Positions 1 to 8,563 of a DNA stretch of 47,281 nt are shown here, piece by piece. The notes below the pieces were generated by a model. It saw only the letters and a program-made list of their open reading frames with translations, ran no database searches and was not told the DNA's origin. Both the position numbers and the translations under genes were made by a program. This DNA is from Bacteroidota bacterium (GTDB lineage Bacteria; Bacteroidota; Bacteroidia; Cytophagales; Cyclobacteriaceae), in assembly GCA_027592755.1 (NCBI GenBank), contig JAQCLE010000024.1, positions 1 to 47,281 of the forward strand, given 5' to 3'. The stretch's first letter is position 1. The number at the start of each line of letters is the position of its first letter.

Positions 1-678
1 TAAATAAAACTCAGCTCTTGAGTCAAGCGGGTTGTATCCATCAGGGTACTGTGTCAGGTATTGATCGATTTCAGCGGTTCCTTTGTCCAGATCGCCGAGT
101 AATTGATAATAATAACCTTTGATATTTGAAACGAAACCTGTGCTCATTCCAATTTCTTCAAGTATTGCTTTTAGTTTGTCCAATTCTTGAATGGTTTCAA
201 GATTATCTTCCAGTGAGGTGGCATATTGAAAATGGATGAAAGGTCCGTTGGATAGTTCATGCATTTTCCCCCAAACTTCTCTTCTTTGATCTGTTCCTGT
301 TGAATCAAAAGCAATGTCGAGGAGGGAAACAAAAAGTTTAGATGTCTCATTCTCATTTGTTACATATTTTTTAGCCATTGCTTTATGGTTTTCCCTTTTA
401 TCACCTCGGCTCATTATGGCTAAGGCCGTATGGCAGGCAAATAGACTGGAATCTAAATCGACTGCTTTTTCGAAGAGGACATAAGCTTTTTCACGCTCAA
501 CATTCATGAAGTGATTAATTCCCTGCATAGCAAGGTAATTTGCGATTTCATTTTCGCCCTCCCATCTGATTCCGTTTTGAAAGTTGTCATAGGGTGATGG
601 CGCCTGCTGCGTTGTATCATTTTACTGGCATGACCACAATAGCACCACTGCTGCGGCCATAAGATTCATTCGTTTCAT
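1..678 (-). pseudogene. TPR-like lipoprotein, 3' end outside window, in-frame stop after the lipobox
   Basis: Reading the minus strand from the ATG at 678 gives a lipoprotein signal (MKRMNLMAAAVVLLWSCQ), then a TAA at 622-624, and then the same frame stays open to the window edge for about 200 codons. The downstream part begins NDTTQQAPSPYDNFQNG and contains helical, tetratricopeptide-like segments (for example AYVLFEKAVDLDSSLFACHTA and GYYYQLLGDLDKGTAEID). The product would be a surface or periplasmic TPR protein of unknown partner. The stop falls one codon after the lipobox cysteine, so the mature protein would not be made unless the stop is read through or is a sequence error. The next genes (SDR, RhaT) are also damaged. 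The TPR assignment is by pattern; the exact family is not recognised. Confidence 0.7.
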
Positions 679-894
679 GGTAAGTTTAGTTAGGTTTAGC
701 TCCAAAAATATCATTTTTACGACCAATAATCTTCTAATTCTGACCTCTTATCAGAAAATATTGTTTTTATAATTTTTATCTGTATCTCATAAAGTTGACT
801 TGATTATCCAGTTATTAACGCCTAATTTGTCTTTCAAATAAAATTTGAATCCTATGTCATTCGATGTAGGGTAGCAATCACCAAACTCAAGGAA

Positions 895-1760
895 ATGAAT
901 ATATATCGAAGTCAGTTCAAGGTCATTCTTATTGCAATTCTGGTCATAGGATTTGACAGTTTTGTTAATGCACAAGAATCCAATCAACAGAAGCGGTACT
1001 AGTAACTGGTGCAAGTAGTGGTATTGGCAGAAGAATTACAGAAGTACTGGCTGAAAAGGGCTATTTCGTATATGTCGGTGCCCGTAAAGATCTTAATACA
1101 ATTGAGAATGTACAATCGATTCGTCTTGATGTGACAAAACAGGATGAAATAGAGGCGGCTGTTAAAACAGTGAAGAATGCCGGTCGGGGATTGTATGGCG
1201 TAGTAAATAATGTGGGCGTTGCGATTTTTGCACCTTTGATTGAAGTCGAAGAAGACGAGTTGGATTTTATATTTAATGTGAACATCTATGGTCCCTATCG
1301 TATAACCAAAGCTTTTGCTCTTTTAATCATTGAATCAAAGGGACGAATTAGTACAATTAGTTCAATTTCCGGAATTCTGGCGAGTAGGTTTTCTGGCCCA
1401 TATAGTATGAGCAAACACGCCATTGAGGCTTATACTGATGCGCTTGCAGTTGAGATGGCAAAGTTCGATGTGCAGGTAAGTGCTATTGAACCCGGGAATT
1501 ATGATTCAAAAATTGTTGAGACTCTTGTCAAGCGCATGGAATCAAAAAATATTACTTTTGAGAATTCACTTTACCAGGAAGAATTCGAAAATCTTATAGC
1601 TTCCTATGGTTCAGATAGAAATAGATTTAAGGATCCTCAGGAAGTAGCTGATGCTGTTGTTGAAGTGCTTTTTTCTGACAATCCTAAACGCCGTTATATG
1701 GTTGTTCCAAATGAACAGGAGGTTTTAGGACTATCATCACACAATCACTTATTATTATGA
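895..1760 (+). pseudogene. SDR-family oxidoreductase with signal peptide, frameshifted and C-terminally truncated
   Basis: An ATG at 895, preceded by an AAGGA-like site, opens a signal peptide (MNIYRSQFKVILIAILVIGF... ending VNAQ) whose frame ends at a TAG at 1000-1002. The classical SDR start VLVTGASSGIGRR begins in another frame at 996. Restoring one base near 991-995 joins them. Downstream are the Rossmann motif TGASSGIG, NNVGV in place of NNAG, the SSISG serine region and the YSMSK active site. The family normally has about 30-40 more residues after VVPNEQ; here the frame runs into an unrelated tail and stops at 1760, overlapping the next ATG (ATGA). So there is damage at both ends. An intact homologue would be an exported NAD(P)-dependent oxidoreductase of unknown substrate. 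The intact open frame is 1131-1760, which lacks the cofactor-binding motif. Confidence 0.8.
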
Positions 1761-2797
1761 CATACGCTTTAGGTATAATTCTAGTAGTCTTGGGAGGGAG
1801 CTTAGAGGGACTTTTTTCTATTCCGGTGACAAAAGTAAAAAAATGGGAATTTGAAAATATATGGGGAATTGGTTCTCTGTTTGCCCTGTTGCTATTGCCA
1901 TGGCCCTTGGTTTTGTTTAATGTTGAAGATTTGGGCGCACTATATTCCACAATCCCAGATTCTGTATTTTATTCGGTTATACTAAGCGGTGTAGCTTGGG
2001 GTATTGGAGGGATTTTTTGGGGTTGAGCGATAGAGATTATGGGTATGGCCTTAGGAATTACCATTTTGATGGGGCTTATTAATGTATTCGGCTCTGTTGT
2101 CCCATTGGCTACTTTCGAACCTGCTAAGCTATTTACACCTGGAGGTTATATGTTGGTGATTGCTTTGGCCGTAATGATTTTTGGGATAGTAATCATATCC
2201 CTTGCAGGTCAAAAGAAAGAGTTAGCACAAAATAGTATAGAACAAAACCAATCTAAATCGCTTAAAAAAAAGGCCTTCAAATTGGGTCTCATAATTTGCC
2301 TGATTTCAGGTGTACTTTCCGCGGGTGTCAACTTTGCATTTATTTTTGGAGCTCCAATCACCAACAATGCAATTTTGTTAGAAGTACCTCCATTTGCAAC
2401 GAGTTTTGCTGTGTGGAGCCTTGTATTCACAGCCAACTTTTTCATCAACACGATATACGGTTTTTATATCATGGTAAAAAAGGGAACGTTTAAATATTTA
2501 AGCAAAGGTAGAATCTCTAATGAATGGCTGGGTGCTCTTTTTATGGGGTTGGCCTGGCCTGGAGGGATAATTGTGTATGGAATAGGTGCCAACATGATGG
2601 GGCCATATGGTGCATACGCAGGTTTTCCGATGATGATTCTGGCTTCAATCTTGGCGGGTAACCTGGCAGGAGCAGTAAATGGTGAATGGAAGAATTCTGG
2701 AGCCCTGCCACGCCGTGTTATGTCAGCAGGAATCCTTGTATTATTCATAGCTTTTTCATTATTGGGTTATTCTACCTACCTAATGAATAGTTTATAG
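1757..2797 (+). pseudogene. RhaT-like sugar:proton symporter interrupted by TGA
   Basis: Two open frames, 1757-2026 and 2027-2797, lie in the same frame and are separated only by a TGA at 2024-2026. Together they give about 346 residues with ten hydrophobic segments, the usual size of the L-rhamnose-proton symporter (RhaT) family. The N-terminal part (TYALGIILVVLGGSLEGLF, IPVTKVKKWEFENIWG) and the segment across the stop (WGIGGIFWG-stop-AIEIMGMALGITILMG) read as one continuous membrane protein, so the stop replaces a single residue, probably Arg or Lys. The second half could start at the ATG at 2039, but it would lack the first membrane segments. Substrate is inferred only from family resemblance. 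No SECIS-like hairpin was obvious after the TGA. Confidence 0.75.
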
Positions 2798-2871
2798 TTT
2801 GTATTTAATTATTAGATGTTGATGAAGCAACTGCCTTTGAAACAGAAACATTTAGATTGATATTGTTCTGA

Positions 2872-3462
2872 ATGAAAATCACTGGAGTCGGTCAAAAATC
2901 ACCATTAGTTGATATTGAACTCGTAGAAAACTACAGGTCTACCGAAGATTTGGAAGTATTAGGAATTCTTTATCATCGATACATGCATCTGGTTTTTGGT
3001 GTTTGCCTGAAATATTTTAAAAACAGGGAGGAAGCCAAAGATGCGGTGATGTCGATTTTTGAAAAGTTGGTTGTTGACCTGAAGGAACATGAGGTTTCCA
3101 ATTTCAAAAGCTGGCTACATGTAAATACTCGTAATTTTTGTTTGATGAAATTAAGGTCATCAAAGTTTAAAATTAACTCATCAGCGTTAGACATTAATTC
3201 TGATTCGGGTGTGGAATATGGCTTGCCTATGCATCATGATAATGAAGACATTGAAGATGATCTTGTAATTTTGGAGCGATGTATCGAGGGACTTGAAAAT
3301 GCTCAACAACGAAGTGTGAGATTGTTTTTCTTGGAACAAAAATGCTATCTGGAGATATGTGAGTTGACCGGCTTTGAGTTAAAAAAGGTGAAGAGTTATA
3401 TTCAGAATGGTAAAAGAAACTTGAAATTATGTATTGAAAATAATCGTGGAAAGCAAGACTGA
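2872..3462 (+). CDS. ECF-type RNA polymerase sigma factor
   Basis: The 196-residue product has the layout of an extracytoplasmic-function sigma factor. Region 2 lies at about residues 35-95 (ILYHRYMHLVFGVCLKYF, then NREEAKDAVMSIFEKL, then FKSWLHVNTRNFCLMKL). Region 4 lies at about 135-190 (LENAQQRSVRLFFLEQKCYLEICELTG, followed by a helix containing KKVKSYIQNGKRNLK). It would direct RNA polymerase to a small regulon in response to an envelope signal. Its stop overlaps the start of the next gene, which encodes a matching zinc-finger anti-sigma protein. No strong consensus promoter was seen upstream. Confidence 0.9.
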   Translation: MKITGVGQKSPLVDIELVENYRSTEDLEVLGILYHRYMHLVFGVCLKYFKNREEAKDAVMSIFEKLVVDLKEHEVSNFKSWLHVNTRNFCLMKLRSSKFKINSSALDINSDSGVEYGLPMHHDNEDIEDDLVILERCIEGLENAQQRSVRLFFLEQKCYLEICELTGFELKKVKSYIQNGKRNLKLCIENNRGKQD

Positions 3463-4570
3463 ATATATCGAACATGTGACGCTTGATCGTATCAGGCAAT
3501 ATCTTGATAACCAACTTGATAGTAAGGCGAGATTTGCTTTTGAACGTCATTTGTTGGACTGTGCTTTATGCAATGAAGCGCTTGAAGGTTATGAAGATAA
3601 CCATCATAGAGAAGAAGATATTCTGGAACTGAAAGAATTGCTCGACAAAAGAATTCAAAAGAATGATAAAGAGTCAGTTTTTTGGCGGTACAGATATTAT
3701 GGGATATCCGCATCGTTGGTTTTATTCATGGTCAGTATTTTTTTAGTCATTGATACCAATCCGGTTTCAGAGAATGAAGAATTAGCACTACAATCAGAAC
3801 CATCGGTATCTGAGCCAGAAGAATTAGGTGCAGATACAGCTTTTAATAATCAAAGTGTCGAACCAGCAGAAAAGAATAGGTTAGAATCTATCGTTAAAAA
3901 TGAATCAATTACCAGGCAGTTAGTGACTGCAGAACCTTTGACTGAGAAAGGACTTGGAGAATCCGCTGCTTCTTCTATTGGGGGAGATAGCACGGATCCG
4001 ACAATAGGGTTGTTAGATGAAGCTGATGAAAAAGGAGTTGGAAGCCTGGCTTTAAAGAAAATCGATGAGTTGATCGCAGACGCAGATGTCGTCACTGAGG
4101 ATGAGGAAATATTGAGAGAACAGCGTCCGACTTCGTCATCGCCTGTCACTTTACAGGCAACCCAGGAAGCATCGCAGACACTCCAGGAAAAACTTGGTTC
4201 GGAAGCTTTTAAGAGTGCCCGAAATGAAACCTTGAGAGCCAGATCTGCAACTATCGAATTAAATAATAAGCCAGTGCCTCAAATAGGAAAGGCTGAATTT
4301 GACATTTATTTACAAAGAAATCTTCAATATCCATCTGACGCATCAAACAATTCCATTGAAGGGGAAGTTGAGGTAGCCTTTAAAGTCGAAGTTGACGGTA
4401 GTGTAGGCGACATCGAAGTGATTCGTTCGCTTGGTTTTGGCTGTGATGAAGAGGTTATCAGATTAATAAATGAGGGCCCGGATTGGGTGCCAGCAAGGGA
4501 AAATGGCATTCCGGTTGAAAGAAAGGCTCAGGTAATAGTTTTTTTCAAATTGAAAAGGACATCAGAATAG
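3446..4570 (+). CDS. Membrane anti-sigma factor with C-terminal TonB domain
   Basis: The N-terminus carries a zinc-finger anti-sigma motif, HLLDCALC (H-x3-C-x2-C), typical of proteins that hold ECF sigma factors. One membrane segment follows (YYGISASLVLFMVSIFLVI), then a long acidic, Ser/Glu-rich periplasmic linker of about 170 residues. The last 90 residues form a TonB C-terminal domain (GEVEVAFKVEVDGSVGDIEV, ending VIVFFKL). The start is uncertain: no ATG is present, GTG at 3446 and TTG at 3434 both overlap the sigma gene, and GTG at 3476 does not. The overlap indicates translational coupling. The fusion suggests that the sigma factor is controlled by contact between the TonB domain and an envelope partner; this is inference. 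Confidence 0.85.
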   Translation: MESKTEYIEHVTLDRIRQYLDNQLDSKARFAFERHLLDCALCNEALEGYEDNHHREEDILELKELLDKRIQKNDKESVFWRYRYYGISASLVLFMVSIFLVIDTNPVSENEELALQSEPSVSEPEELGADTAFNNQSVEPAEKNRLESIVKNESITRQLVTAEPLTEKGLGESAASSIGGDSTDPTIGLLDEADEKGVGSLALKKIDELIADADVVTEDEEILREQRPTSSSPVTLQATQEASQTLQEKLGSEAFKSARNETLRARSATIELNNKPVPQIGKAEFDIYLQRNLQYPSDASNNSIEGEVEVAFKVEVDGSVGDIEVIRSLGFGCDEEVIRLINEGPDWVPARENGIPVERKAQVIVFFKLKRTSE

Positions 4571-4588
4571 CCTCATTGGATCAAATGT

Positions 4589-5440
4589 CTATTTGGTTTT
4601 AGCCTTTTTCCAGTCCTCAATATCCTTTCCATTATTAAACACATAGTCCATGTTCCCAGCTTCACGTGCTAAGACAGTAGATTTTTCAGCCGCTGCAATG
4701 GCTTCATCGTATTTGCCATTGGCTGCAAGTGCTCTTGCTTGAAGTCGCCATCCCCAGTAGCGGTCACTTTGTCTTTTATTAAACTCATTAGCCCATTCGA
4801 GCGCCTTTTTTGCATCCAAACCTTTATCTAAATAAAAGTTAGAAGCTGTAAAAAAATCACCATCCGTAGCTTTGGATTCGTCAGCCATCACTTCATCAAT
4901 TTGCTCCAGTACATTGGCTTGTACAGGCGCTTCAATTTTTACCTCGACTTTTGCCTTGCCCCATGAAAATCCTAGTTTAGCGCTTTCTTCTGTGACATCT
5001 GAAAAATAAAAGTTGAAAGATTCAACTTTACGCGATGTTTCAAGCGTGGGTACGGTTACCCTTAATAAGTCGTCCTCCTTGTTGTAAACAGTTCCCCACT
5101 GAATTTTCTTATTGATGATAACCGTCCATTGCTTCTTTCCAGGGATTGAATAAATAGAGTAGTTACCTGCGGATATTTTGTTGCCTTCAAGAATAATCTC
5201 TTCCGTTGTCGTCAACCGTGTTGACATATTGGCTCCAGTGCGCCACACCTCGCCCTCACGAGTCAGCTCAGCAAACATATCTCTCCCCTTTAGTTGAGGC
5301 CGATTATATTCAATGGTGACACTAGCAAATCCAATAGTTTGAGATATTGTAGCTGCCGGGCTTGCTTCTGGCGCTTTTATTTGAGAAAAACCATTGCTAA
5401 TTATTCCAGTCAGAAGTAATTGTGTAAAAATTATTTTCAT
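4589..5440 (-). CDS. DUF2911 secreted protein
   Basis: The 283-residue product starts with a Sec signal peptide (MKIIFTQLLLTGIISNGFSQ). A DUF2911 domain follows, recognisable from SQTIGFASVTIEYNRPQLKGR, then EVWRTGANMSTRLTT and LEGNKISAGNYSIYSIPG. The C-terminal 100 residues are helical and repeat-like (KALEWANEFNKRQSDRYWGW, then AARALAANGKYDEAIAAA-type TPR helix). DUF2911 proteins are common in Bacteroidota and their function is unknown. The gene is convergent with the anti-sigma gene, about 18 bases away, and divergent from transketolase. Confidence 0.88.
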   Translation of the reverse strand: MKIIFTQLLLTGIISNGFSQIKAPEASPAATISQTIGFASVTIEYNRPQLKGRDMFAELTREGEVWRTGANMSTRLTTTEEIILEGNKISAGNYSIYSIPGKKQWTVIINKKIQWGTVYNKEDDLLRVTVPTLETSRKVESFNFYFSDVTEESAKLGFSWGKAKVEVKIEAPVQANVLEQIDEVMADESKATDGDFFTASNFYLDKGLDAKKALEWANEFNKRQSDRYWGWRLQARALAANGKYDEAIAAAEKSTVLAREAGNMDYVFNNGKDIEDWKKAKTK

Positions 5441-5627
5441 TTTTTTGGACTAAAATTAGATATAAAGGTAAATCATGTTTTGAAAAGTTACCTGCCTGAA
5501 TCTAAATATTCATGTTGTGCTAAATATGTCTTTTTTGGAATCTTTCCTTTTTATTTTCTAATTTCTTTTAATAGGTCTTGGAAAGGTCTTTATCTTGGCA
5601 CCTTAATCTTATTTTGGATCGAGAATT

Positions 5628-7655
5628 ATGACAAGAACAATTCACCATATTGCCGCCGATAATATGAAGGTACTCTCTATTGCTATGGTAGAGAAGGCAA
5701 AGTCAGGACACCCAGGAGGGCCAATGGGAGGTACTGATTTCATGCATGTCATTTATTCTGAATTTCTGAATTTTGATCCGGACGACATGACATGGCCGTT
5801 TCGGGATCGATTTTTTATGGATGCCGGTCATTTGTCAACCTTACTTTATTCACAGCTTAGTTTGCTAGGTAAATATTCCAAAGATGACCTTGCCAACTTC
5901 AGGCAGTGGGGATCATCTACTCCTGGTCATCCGGAGCTCAATGTAACACGGGGAATTGAAAATACATCCGGACCCTTAGGACAGGGGCATGCCATGGGTA
6001 TTGGGGCTGCAGTTGCGGAAAAATTTCTCAATACACGATTTGGAGACTGGATGAGCCATAAAATTTATTCATATATATCTGATGGCGGTGTTCAGGAGGA
6101 AATATCACAGGGTGTTGGCAGAATAGCAGGATTTCTTGGGTTGAATAATTTCGTTATGTTCTTTGACTCCAATGATGTACAACTTTCAACTTATACTAAA
6201 GAAGTAACCATAGAGGATACAGCTAAAAAGTATGAAGCGTGGGGATGGAAAGTCAAGACCATTGATGGTCATGATATAGATGCCATAAGACAGGCGCTTC
6301 AAGAGGCAAATACGGAAAGTGAAAAACCGTTTCTCATAATTGGCAAAACAATAATGGGCAAAGGGGCAGTTGATGAGCATGGAAATCCTTATGAGGGGTA
6401 TTGTGAATTGCATGGTCAACCTATTGGAAACACAGGGGCATCCTATGAAAAAACAGTAGAACATCTTGGTGGTAGTGTAGAAGATCCTTTCCGGATTTTT
6501 CCGGAGGTTGAAGTGTATTATAAAAAGGTTGTTGAAGAAAAACGAGCTTATGTAGCCAAAAAGAAAGCTGAAGAAGTTGAATGGCGAAAAAACAATGCTG
6601 AGCTAGGTGCAAAGCTAGATCTTTTCCTTTCGGGTAAAATACCGGATATTGATTTCAGCGCAATAAAGCATAAAGAAAATGGTGCCTCAAGAGAAGCGTC
6701 GGCTGCTGTGCTAGGTTTTCTTGCCGACAAAGTTGAGAACCTAATTGTTGCTTCAGCTGACCTGGCAAATAGTGATAAAACGGATGGCTTTCTCAAGAAA
6801 ACCACAGCTATGAAAAAAGGGGATTTTTCAGGTAATTTCCTTCATGCCGGCGTGGCGGAATTATCAATGGCGGCAATGGCGAATGGCATGGCACTACATG
6901 GTGGTATAATTCCAGTAGTTGGTACTTTTTTCATCTTCTCTGATTATCAAAAACCGGCTACTCGTTTGTCAGCGCTTATGGGCTTACCAGTTAAATATCT
7001 CTGGAGCCATGATGCATTTCGAGTCGGTGAAGATGGACCTACTCATCAGCCAATTGAACAGGAGGCACAAATCAGACTACTCGAGAAAGTATATAATCAT
7101 AACGGCAAAAGAAGCCTGTTAGCGTTGAGACCAGCTGATGCTCAGGAAACATCGGTGGCCTGGAAAATGGCACTCGAAAATACAGATACACCAACCGCTC
7201 TAATGTTTTCAAGACAGGGGATTAAAGACATTGAACCCATGGGTGGAAACAGGTACGTAGAAGCATTGAATGCCCATAAGGGAGCCTATGTCGTTAAATC
7301 CAGCTCGAATCCTAATGTGATTTTAGTGGGTAATGGCTCAGAAGTTTCAACACTTATTGGTGCGTCGGTTATTTTAGAAGAGAAAGGTATTTCGTCCACT
7401 ATTGTATCAGCCATTTCAGAAGGGCTATTTAGAGATCAATCGGAATCATATCAGGAACAAATAATTCCAAAGAACAAACCTGTTTTTGGATTAACGGCAG
7501 GTGTATCCATTAGCCTTGAGAGTCTTGTAGGACCAAAGGGAAGGGTTTTTGGATTGAATCATTTTGGATATTCAGCACCGGCAAAAGTTTTAGATGACAA
7601 GTTTGGTTTTACACCAGAAAAGGTTGCAACTGAGGTTGAGAGCTATCTCAAATGA
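5628..7655 (+). CDS. tkt: Transketolase
   Basis: Thiamine-diphosphate enzyme of the non-oxidative pentose phosphate pathway, transferring two-carbon units between sugar phosphates in the cytoplasm. The 675 residues match the family length. Visible motifs are KSGHPGGPMGG near the N-terminus, TSGPLGQGHAMGIGAAVAEK, the diphosphate/metal site in the form YISDGGVQEEISQG, and GEDGPTHQPIEQ with LRPADAQET in the pyrimidine-binding half. The SDGG form replaces the GDGE of enterobacterial enzymes and matches what is seen in Bacteroidota relatives. It starts at the ATG at 5628. The downstream membrane enzyme begins 37 bases after its stop and may be cotranscribed. Confidence 0.95.
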   Translation: MTRTIHHIAADNMKVLSIAMVEKAKSGHPGGPMGGTDFMHVIYSEFLNFDPDDMTWPFRDRFFMDAGHLSTLLYSQLSLLGKYSKDDLANFRQWGSSTPGHPELNVTRGIENTSGPLGQGHAMGIGAAVAEKFLNTRFGDWMSHKIYSYISDGGVQEEISQGVGRIAGFLGLNNFVMFFDSNDVQLSTYTKEVTIEDTAKKYEAWGWKVKTIDGHDIDAIRQALQEANTESEKPFLIIGKTIMGKGAVDEHGNPYEGYCELHGQPIGNTGASYEKTVEHLGGSVEDPFRIFPEVEVYYKKVVEEKRAYVAKKKAEEVEWRKNNAELGAKLDLFLSGKIPDIDFSAIKHKENGASREASAAVLGFLADKVENLIVASADLANSDKTDGFLKKTTAMKKGDFSGNFLHAGVAELSMAAMANGMALHGGIIPVVGTFFIFSDYQKPATRLSALMGLPVKYLWSHDAFRVGEDGPTHQPIEQEAQIRLLEKVYNHNGKRSLLALRPADAQETSVAWKMALENTDTPTALMFSRQGIKDIEPMGGNRYVEALNAHKGAYVVKSSSNPNVILVGNGSEVSTLIGASVILEEKGISSTIVSAISEGLFRDQSESYQEQIIPKNKPVFGLTAGVSISLESLVGPKGRVFGLNHFGYSAPAKVLDDKFGFTPEKVATEVESYLK

Positions 7656-7692
7656 TATCAGGATTGGGTAATAATGTGAATTTACCAAGTAA

Positions 7693-8487
7693 ATGACACG
7701 AGTCGTAGGATGGGGCAGAACACTTTCCATTCTGGGGTGTTACATCCTCATTGTGATGGCTCATTCTTATGTCCTGGCTTTAGGGGAGACTCGATTGGCT
7801 TGTGTCAATGGTCAGCCACTGTATGATATAGCCCATGATCTAGCGGCAACAGGGAATTGGTTCTTTTCTAAACTTATTTTTATCAATCATGATGTCATCA
7901 TATTCACCCTTTTAGGATTCCTGATTTTCCTATTCATTGGACATCCACAACGACAGATATTAATCCGAAGATATTTGGTATTCAACATTGTGATGTCGGT
8001 TATCAGGGCTTTATTAATTTTTGTAACGACAATTCCAAATCCAAATGGGGCGTGCACTGGGAGATATCTGGCAGATTCTGAGGTGATCGCCAGATCGATT
8101 GGCTTGACCCTCAGTGCAATGGGTGTACCTTACGACTGGCATTCCATCGGCATTGAAGGAGATACTTGTTGTGATATGATTATATCAGGACATACCTCAA
8201 TGCTTGTGATATTATGCATGGTGATTTTAATGGGAATAAGCAACACTTTATTGAAGGTAGGATTTTGGATTTTGACTTCAATAGGTCTTTTAGGTGTGAT
8301 TACAGTTGAACGACACTATACTGTTGATATGCTGGCTACCTTGATTATTGTTGTTTTAATGATATCAGTATATAAGCAAAGCCTGGCCAAACCAAGTTGG
8401 GCGGTAAGATTCATTGAAGAGCAGGATAAATTTGGTGATCAGATTGCTAAAATGTCTATCCGTCAGTTGATCAGAAGACACTTATAA
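7693..8487 (+). CDS. Sphingomyelin-synthase-like / PAP2_C membrane enzyme
   Basis: A 264-residue protein with about six membrane segments. It carries motifs of the sphingomyelin synthase family: a D2-like motif from Arg105 through VTTIP (111-115), the D3 motif CDMIISGHT at 160-168, and the D4 motif HYTVD at 208-212. The expected catalytic triad is His167, His208 and Asp212. In eukaryotes these enzymes move a phosphocholine or phosphoethanolamine head group from a phospholipid to ceramide. Many Bacteroidota make sphingolipids, so a sphingolipid head-group transferase or phosphatase is plausible, but the substrate is inference. It follows transketolase directly. A simple lipid phosphatase of the PAP2 superfamily is the alternative. 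Confidence 0.82.
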   Translation: MTRVVGWGRTLSILGCYILIVMAHSYVLALGETRLACVNGQPLYDIAHDLAATGNWFFSKLIFINHDVIIFTLLGFLIFLFIGHPQRQILIRRYLVFNIVMSVIRALLIFVTTIPNPNGACTGRYLADSEVIARSIGLTLSAMGVPYDWHSIGIEGDTCCDMIISGHTSMLVILCMVILMGISNTLLKVGFWILTSIGLLGVITVERHYTVDMLATLIIVVLMISVYKQSLAKPSWAVRFIEEQDKFGDQIAKMSIRQLIRRHL

Positions 8488-8563
8488 AGGGATAAATAGC
8501 GGTCGAGGTGGAATTTGATAAAATGGAATAGTGATATTCTTTAGTTGTTCTGAACCTTGAGCT

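Noticed and set aside
787-1014. Minus-strand 75-codon frame that looks like a small secreted protein (MHQLLVPLLLIGFLC...).
   Set aside because: It lies antisense to the signal peptide of the SDR pseudogene, whose hydrophobic codons read hydrophobic on the other strand as well. No support beyond that.
2024-2026. Selenocysteine at the TGA in the RhaT-like gene.
   Set aside because: No SECIS-like stem was seen after the codon, transporters of this family are not known selenoproteins, and SelD is explained by the adjacent SelU.
5420-5662. Plus-strand 80-codon frame before transketolase.
   Set aside because: It overlaps the DUF2911 start and the tkt start in other frames and has no recognisable features.
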